Shown in pieces: positions 6,464 through 9,279 of a DNA stretch of 9,279 nt. Location of the stretch: contig DKBC01000086.1 of NCBI GenBank assembly GCA_002451065.1, forward strand, positions 1 through 9,279, in the 5' to 3' direction. The stretch comes from Betaproteobacteria bacterium UBA6910. Lineage in GTDB: Bacteria; Pseudomonadota; Gammaproteobacteria; Burkholderiales; UBA6910. Both the position numbers and the translations under genes were made by a program. Below the pieces are notes generated by a model that saw only the letters and a list, made by a program, of their open reading frames with translations, was not told the DNA's origin and did no database searches. The stretch's first letter is position 1. The number at the start of each line of letters is the position of its first letter.

Positions 6464-7057
6464 ATGAGCATTTCAAGAAGCGTTATGTATGCCGCCCTAG
6501 CGGCGGCCTTTGGACTTGGCGCGAGCGTGGCGCTGGCGGCTGAGGTGGAAGTGGAAGCGCACAAAGGTGGCGGGGCTGAACTCGTTCACGGCGGTGGCGG
6601 GGCTGAACTCGTCCACGGCGGTGGCGGGGCTGAAACCGTCCACGGCGGCGGGGGCGCTGAACTGATCCACCGCGGTGGTCGCGGCGGCATCGTGAATGCA
6701 TCCGGCGGGCGCGCCGGCGGCGTGCGTCCCGAGCACGGAGCCGAAGTCGAGGTGCACAAGGGCGGCGGAGGCGAACTGGTTCATCGCCAGGGCGGCCGCT
6801 CCTCGGGAATCGTCACCGCCGCCGGCGCGCGCGTCGGTTCCGGCCGCCACGGCGGCAAAATTGAAACCGAGGTCCACCGCGGAGGCGGGGGCGAGATCGT
6901 GCACGGTGGCGGTCATGGCGGCGGCCACATTTCCGGTGGCATCGTGAACGCGGGCGGCGGATCCGCGATGGCGGTCTCGAGCGGCTCCGGTTCCGGCCAC
7001 GGTGGCGGCAGCGGTGGCGGTGGCGGCAGCAGCGGCCACGGCGGCGGGCATCGTTGA
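6464..7057 (+). CDS. Secreted Gly/His-rich tandem-repeat protein, no recognised family
   Basis: A 197-aa protein I cannot assign to a family. The start is ATG 6464, nine bases after GAAGGAG. Residues 1-26 form a Sec signal peptide (Arg5, a hydrophobic core, then SVALAA before EVEVEAHK). The mature chain is almost wholly Gly, His, Glu, Val, Ala, Ser and Arg, with 16 His, no Cys, Trp, Tyr or Phe. It contains four nonapeptides of the form GGGAELVHG (about residues 35-70), then two further units sharing EVHKGGGGELVH, GIV[NT]A and a Gly-rich linker, and a tail of GHGGG/GSG blocks. The low-complexity, regularly spaced His suggest metal binding, adhesion or an extracellular matrix role; this is inference. 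It follows a sigma-54-type promoter and precedes a small lipoprotein gene, so the two may work together in the envelope. Confidence 0.75.
   Translation: MSISRSVMYAALAAAFGLGASVALAAEVEVEAHKGGGAELVHGGGGAELVHGGGGAETVHGGGGAELIHRGGRGGIVNASGGRAGGVRPEHGAEVEVHKGGGGELVHRQGGRSSGIVTAAGARVGSGRHGGKIETEVHRGGGGEIVHGGGHGGGHISGGIVNAGGGSAMAVSSGSGSGHGGGSGGGGGSSGHGGGHR
6566..6673 (+). repeat. Four tandem 27-bp repeats
   Basis: Copies at 6566-6592, 6593-6619, 6620-6646 and 6647-6673 each encode a GGGAELVHG-like nonapeptide. Copies 1 and 2 differ by one base (GTT/GTC); copy 3 changes Leu to Thr; copy 4 is the most diverged and ends in HR. The high identity of copies 1-3 at the DNA level indicates recent duplication and makes copy-number change by slippage plausible. 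Confidence 0.9.
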
Positions 7058-7073
7058 TACGCGCCTAATGACG

Positions 7074-7103
7074 CGAAGGGCGGGGCCCACGCCCGGCCCT
7101 TCG
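7074..7103 (+). terminator. Strong hairpin after the Gly/His gene
   Basis: Bases 7074-7086 pair with 7091-7103 at 12 of 13 positions (one G/G mismatch), around the loop CCAC. It starts 17 bases after the stop codon. No T-tract follows, so it may act as a terminator, an attenuator before the lipoprotein gene, or a 3' mRNA stabiliser. Confidence 0.6.
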
Positions 7104-7161
7104 GATTGACCATGCAAATTTGCGACGAAGAGGTATGGAAATGGACTTCAGAGGCTTTGAA

Positions 7162-7563
7162 ATGAGGACGGGGTGGGCCGCCGCGCTGGTCGCCCTGGTT
7201 GCGATTTCCGGTGGGTGCGCGCCCCTGGCCATCACGGCGGCCGGCATCGGCGGCTCCACGGCGGTTTCCCATGTTCTGGGGGGGATGACCTACCGGACCT
7301 TCAGCGAGCCGCTGCCCAAGGTCAAGGGCGCGACCATGACGGCGCTAAACCGGATGCAGATCAAGGTCGAGGGAGCGCAAAAGAGCGGCACCGGGGAGGT
7401 CATCAAGGCGGAGGCCAGCGGTCGCGAAATCGAAATCGAGCTGGAATCCCTCACCCCGAACACCACGCGAATGCGCGCCGTGGCCAAGAACGGCATGGTC
7501 TACGACAGCGCTACCGCGACCGAGATCATCATCCAGACCGAGACCGTACTGGTTCGTTCCTGA
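7162..7563 (+). CDS. Small lipoprotein, DUF3568-like
   Basis: A 133-aa predicted lipoprotein. With ATG 7162, seven bases after AGAGG, the N-terminus MRTGWAAALVALVAISGGC is a compact signal peptide ending in a lipidatable Cys19; the lipobox is loose, with Ser at -3. ATG 7141 (seven bases after GAAGAGG) is an equally spaced alternative that adds an acidic N-terminus. After CAPLAITAAGIGGSTAVSH comes a conserved-looking alpha/beta region with TYRTFSEPLPKVKGATMTAL, then alternating strands (EIEIELESLTPNTTRMRAVAKNG in two parts) and a C-terminal TEIIIQTETVLV. This layout matches DUF3568 lipoproteins of unknown function as I remember them. It lies about 100 bp behind the Gly/His protein gene and could be a partner in the envelope or simply the next gene. 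Confidence 0.7.
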   Translation: MRTGWAAALVALVAISGGCAPLAITAAGIGGSTAVSHVLGGMTYRTFSEPLPKVKGATMTALNRMQIKVEGAQKSGTGEVIKAEASGREIEIELESLTPNTTRMRAVAKNGMVYDSATATEIIIQTETVLVRS

Positions 7564-7583
7564 CGAAGAAGACGTCCGCCCCA

Positions 7584-7601
7584 CCCGCCTCAGCCGGCGG
7601 G
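7584..7601 (+). terminator. Hairpin after the lipoprotein gene
   Basis: CCCGCC (7584-7589) pairs with GGCGGG (7596-7601) around TCAGCC, 21 bases after the stop. More GGGCCGG/GGCCCTCGGGCC dyads follow up to 7625. No T-tract. The following 60 bases contain a CATAAT (7626-7631) but no clear matching -35. Confidence 0.35.
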
Positions 7602-7686
7602 CCGGGCGGGCCGGCCCTCGGGCCCCATAATGGCTCGTGGGCCGGCGATATCCGCTTGGCCTGACGGGTGCAGCGGCGCAGTGCGG

Positions 7687-7692
7687 TAAACT
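7687..7692 (+). promoter_or_regulatory. Candidate -10 box TAAACT for a leaderless cupin transcript
   Basis: TAAACT lies seven bases before ATG 7700, and no SD sequence is present (the spacer is CCGGGCA). Transcription would begin at or beside the start codon. The surrounding TAAACTCC is shared with the box before rluE. Only a weak -35 (CTGACG, 7661-7666, spacing 20) is seen. Confidence 0.4.
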
Positions 7693-7699
7693 CCGGGCA

Positions 7700-8059
7700 A
7701 TGCGAACCGCCCGTGACCGCGTAGTCCCGTACCCCACCAAAGACGGTTCGTTGGTCCGCGAGCTGATGCATCCCGCGGTCCACGGAATTTGCGCCCAGAG
7801 CCTGGCCGAGGCCGAGATCCCGCCCGGGTTCACCACCACCCTTCACCGGCATCGGCAAACCGGGGAGCTGCACCACACCATCTCGGGCACGGGTCGCCTG
7901 ACCCGGGGCGCGGACGCATTCGAGGTGAAACCGGGCGATACGGTTTGCATCACCCCCGGCACCCGGCTCCGCATCGCCAACACGGGGCGCGGCCCACTGC
8001 GCGTCCTGTGCTGCTGCACGCCGGCGTATTCCCAGGATGACACCGAACTCCTCGAGTAG
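7700..8059 (+). CDS. Small cupin-domain protein
   Basis: A 119-aa single-domain cupin. Motif 1 fits the canonical spacing exactly: Gly43, five residues, His49-Arg-His51, four residues, Glu56, six residues, Gly63. Motif 2 (GDTVCITPGTRLRIAN) keeps PG and the final Asn, but the usual metal-ligand His is Leu90, so the metal site would have three protein ligands from motif 1 only. A run of three cysteines (104-106) follows the barrel. ATG 7700 is chosen over an earlier in-frame GTG/ATG-like start because the preceding codons are not cupin-like and TAAACT lies between. It overlaps the next gene by 23 nt, so the two are probably co-translated. The substrate is unknown; many such cupins are sugar- or small-molecule-binding. 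Confidence 0.75.
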   Translation: MRTARDRVVPYPTKDGSLVRELMHPAVHGICAQSLAEAEIPPGFTTTLHRHRQTGELHHTISGTGRLTRGADAFEVKPGDTVCITPGTRLRIANTGRGPLRVLCCCTPAYSQDDTELLE

Positions 8060-8696
8060 TCCGGTGCGCGTGGCACGCGTGCTCCTCATCCGCCACGGGG
8101 AGACAGAGTGGAACCGCGAAGGGCGCATGCAGGGCCACATCGACATCCCTCTTTCACAGGAAGGCGTTACTCAGGCATTGCGTCTGGCGGAGCGATTCGC
8201 GGGCGAAGCGTTCGATGCGCTGGTTTCCAGCGATCTGCGCAGGGCGCTCGAGACCGCTGAGCGCATTGCAGCCGGCAGCGGCCGGCCGGTGCTGGTGGAT
8301 GCTCGCCTGCGGGAGAGGAATCTCGGGGTGCTGCAGGGGCTCACCCGCGAGGAGTCGGCGCGGGCGTATCCCGAGGTTTACCGGCGCTACGAGCAAGGCG
8401 AAGCGGAGTTCGCGCTTCCCGGGGGTGAGAGCCAGCGGGCTTTCTTTGACCGCGTGATCGGGGCCTTGACGGAGATCGCCCGGGACCAGTTGGGCAGGCG
8501 GATTGTCGTGGTGAGCCACGGCGGGGTCCTGGACGCGCTTTACCGGCACGCGTCGGGTGGCGGCCCTGAGGGTCCCCGGCTGGTACGGTTGCTCAACGCC
8601 AGCATCAACGAATTCGAGTATTCAGCGGAGGGCTGGATGCTCGGCAGTTGGGGGGATGTGGCTCATTTGACCGAAACCTCGCTCGACGACGTGTGA
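8037..8696 (+). CDS. Histidine phosphatase family protein (phosphoglycerate mutase-like)
   Basis: A 219-aa member of branch 1 of the histidine phosphatase superfamily. LLIRHGETEWN holds the phospho-accepting His20 with Arg19; SSDLRRALETA (64-74) gives a second phosphate-binding Arg; Glu93 in LRERNLG is the likely acid; and VVSHGGVLDALYRHA supplies His161. All core catalytic residues are therefore present. The sequence fits the broad-specificity PhoE/GpmB/CobC-like phosphatases better than a cofactor-dependent glycolytic mutase, because the long insertions of GpmA are absent. The ATG at 8037 overlaps the cupin gene by 23 nt; GTG 8064 is an alternative that removes the Ser-rich tip. The true substrate cannot be told from sequence. 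Confidence 0.88.
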   Translation: MTPNSSSSPVRVARVLLIRHGETEWNREGRMQGHIDIPLSQEGVTQALRLAERFAGEAFDALVSSDLRRALETAERIAAGSGRPVLVDARLRERNLGVLQGLTREESARAYPEVYRRYEQGEAEFALPGGESQRAFFDRVIGALTEIARDQLGRRIVVVSHGGVLDALYRHASGGGPEGPRLVRLLNASINEFEYSAEGWMLGSWGDVAHLTETSLDDV

Positions 8697-8714
8697 ATTA
8701 TCACCTCCTACCTA

Positions 8715-8742
8715 TTGATTGTTAGCGAGTATGTCCTATGAT
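8715..8742 (+). promoter_or_regulatory. Sigma-70-type promoter in an AT-rich spacer
   Basis: TTGATT (8715-8720), a 16-bp spacer and TATGAT (8737-8742) make a good vegetative promoter, in a local AT-rich patch that contrasts with its surroundings. The expected start is near 8749, giving a leader of about 75 nt before GTG 8825. Confidence 0.6.
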
Positions 8743-8790
8743 TTAGACTTGGTCTCGAAACCGGGAGGCGGGGTTGAGGCGGTCGGTGAA

Positions 8791-8820
8791 GGGGTGTGGT
8801 TTACCCCATCTAGTCAGGGG
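8791..8820 (+). promoter_or_regulatory. Leader hairpin that could compete with the ribosome-binding site
   Basis: GGGGT (8791-8795) pairs with ACCCC (8803-8807). The same CCCC could instead pair with the SD GGGG at 8817-8820. Two exclusive foldings around one SD allow translational control, but the stems are short. Confidence 0.25.
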
Positions 8821-8824
8821 AAAA

Positions 8825-9004
8825 GTGCGAAAGCGCAAGAGTATTGCGGGAGCGGTGCAGGCCCATTCGCGAATCCTGTGCGTGGTTGGTGCTGGATTCG
8901 TGGGAATTGGTGTGGCGACAGAATTCTCCCCGGCGGTGATGACCGGGCTCGCGCTGTTCGCGCTGTGCATCGTGGCCTCCCTTTCCCCGCGCAAGGGTAT
9001 CTGA
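8825..9004 (+). CDS. Small membrane protein with two predicted transmembrane helices, unknown family
   Basis: A 59-aa protein that I do not recognise. GTG 8825 follows AGGGG by four bases, and a good sigma-70 promoter lies about 75 bases earlier, so an independent small gene is credible. The N-terminus MRKRKSIAGAVQAHSR is strongly basic, followed by a hydrophobic helix (ILCVVGAGFVGIGVATEF), a short turn with Pro, a second helix (VMTGLALFALCIVASL) and a short basic tail SPRKGI. Both ends would lie on the cytoplasmic side by the positive-inside rule. An upstream in-frame TTG (8774) would add Gly/Arg residues without hydrophobic content and has no SD. It is separated from the phosphatase by 128 bp and from mpl by over 200 bp. 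Confidence 0.5.
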   Translation: MRKRKSIAGAVQAHSRILCVVGAGFVGIGVATEFSPAVMTGLALFALCIVASLSPRKGI

Positions 9005-9020
9005 ACCGTCGTTTACTCTC

Positions 9021-9057
9021 ACTCGCTCCAAGAAACGCTCACTTGGTGCGAGCGAGT
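9021..9057 (+). terminator. Imperfect hairpin after the small membrane protein gene
   Basis: ACTCGCTC (9021-9028) pairs with GAGCGAGT (9050-9057), and inside it CCAAG (9028-9032) can pair with CTTGG (9042-9046), leaving a one-sided bulge. It starts 16 bases after the stop codon. There is no T-tract, so termination is probable from position only. Confidence 0.45.
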
Positions 9058-9098
9058 TAGGCCTTCGTCCGACCATGCGGCGTCGCGTCGCGGCGGGC

Positions 9099-9104
9099 TA
9101 GAAT
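9099..9104 (+). promoter_or_regulatory. Candidate -10 box TAGAAT upstream of mpl
   Basis: TAGAAT stands in the context GGCTAGAATAGCGCC, a good -10 hexamer, about 130 bp before the mpl ATG. No clear -35 is seen 16-18 bases upstream. Transcription from it would begin near 9111 and leave a leader of about 125 nt. Confidence 0.4.
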
Positions 9105-9134
9105 AGCGCCCTTTCGGTATCGCCCCAGCCAAGG

Positions 9135-9230
9135 ATGATCCACGCCGCCGCGAATCTAATGGCATCAGATCCGCCGTGCCATCTTCAGCAGCTGGCTTTC
9201 CTCGGCCGGAGGGTTGCGCGCAACACTTGA
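9135..9230 (+). CDS. Possible 31-codon leader ORF before mpl
   Basis: ATG 9135 opens a 31-aa frame (begins MIHAAANLMASDPP) that stops at TGA 9228-9230, five bases before the mpl ATG. AAGG abuts the ATG, too close for an ideal SD. It lacks recognisable features. The short gap to mpl, which itself has no clear SD, would suit translational coupling, but chance is the likelier explanation. Confidence 0.15.
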   Translation: MIHAAANLMASDPPCHLQQLAFLGRRVARNT

Positions 9231-9235
9231 CCGCC

Positions 9236-9279
9236 ATGCACGTTCATATCCTTGGCATTTGCGGGACCTTCATGGGCGG
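9236..9279 (+). CDS. mpl: UDP-N-acetylmuramate:tripeptide ligase Mpl, first 14 codons only
   Basis: The last 44 bases encode MHVHILGICGTFMG and then run off the window. This is nearly identical to the start of E. coli Mpl (MRIHILGICGTFMGG), the ATP-binding-type N-terminus of the Mur-ligase family. Mpl joins recovered murein tripeptide to UDP-N-acetylmuramic acid in cell-wall recycling. MurC has a related GIGG.GMSG start, but ILGICGTFMG is specific to Mpl. The ATG is supported by that alignment; no good SD precedes it. Confidence 0.85.
   Translation, partial: MHVHILGICGTFMG

Noticed and set aside
6566..6673. CRISPR-like array
   Set aside because: The 27-bp units are contiguous without spacers and are in-frame coding repeats.
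6497..7117. 206-codon minus-strand frame opposite the Gly/His gene
   Set aside because: It lacks an SD and signal peptide and mirrors the repeats; the + strand frame has a signal peptide, a SD and a promoter.
7637..7699. Upstream extension of the cupin gene
   Set aside because: The extra 21 residues are not conserved-looking for a cupin and would put the TAAACT box inside the gene.

Overview
The window is GC-rich, densely coding and transcribed almost entirely on the + strand. The best taxonomic clues are an RluE-type 23S pseudouridine synthase (about 5.5-6.1 kb) and the first codons of an Mpl-type murein-recycling ligase at the right edge. Both are typical of Gammaproteobacteria, or Proteobacteria close to them. 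Nothing here fixes a genus.

Region 1 (2-5043) is a tightly overlapping operon for a surface glycan or glycoconjugate: two GT4 glycosyltransferases (the first cut by the window edge), an aminoglycoside-phosphotransferase-like kinase, and a fused permease/ATPase ABC exporter. Every junction overlaps (ATGA, a 23-nt overlap with a TTG start, TGATG), which points to translational coupling. The acceptor and the exported product cannot be read from sequence.

Region 2 (5044-5525) has no intact gene. From 5186 to 5516 three frames can be spliced into what looks like the N-terminus of an asparagine-synthase/amidotransferase-like protein, broken at a C7 tract and again near 5437. It is read here as a decayed last gene of the operon. 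It runs into a -10 box that appears to drive a leaderless rluE (5526-6101).

Region 3 (6102-7563) is the most unusual part. A 360-bp AT-rich and G-tract-rich intergenic region carries a near-consensus sigma-54 promoter, whose predicted start lies at the centre of a perfect 8+8-bp dyad. It precedes a secreted, cysteine-free Gly/His-rich repeat protein of 197 aa with four 27-bp tandem repeats, then a strong hairpin and a small DUF3568-like lipoprotein. The Gly/His protein resembles no family I can name.

Region 4 (7564-9279) holds housekeeping-type genes: a small cupin lacking one metal-ligand His, again with a TAAACT box just before its start; an overlapping histidine phosphatase; a 59-aa two-helix membrane protein with its own sigma-70 promoter and a structured leader; and the 5' end of mpl preceded by a promoter and a possible leader ORF.
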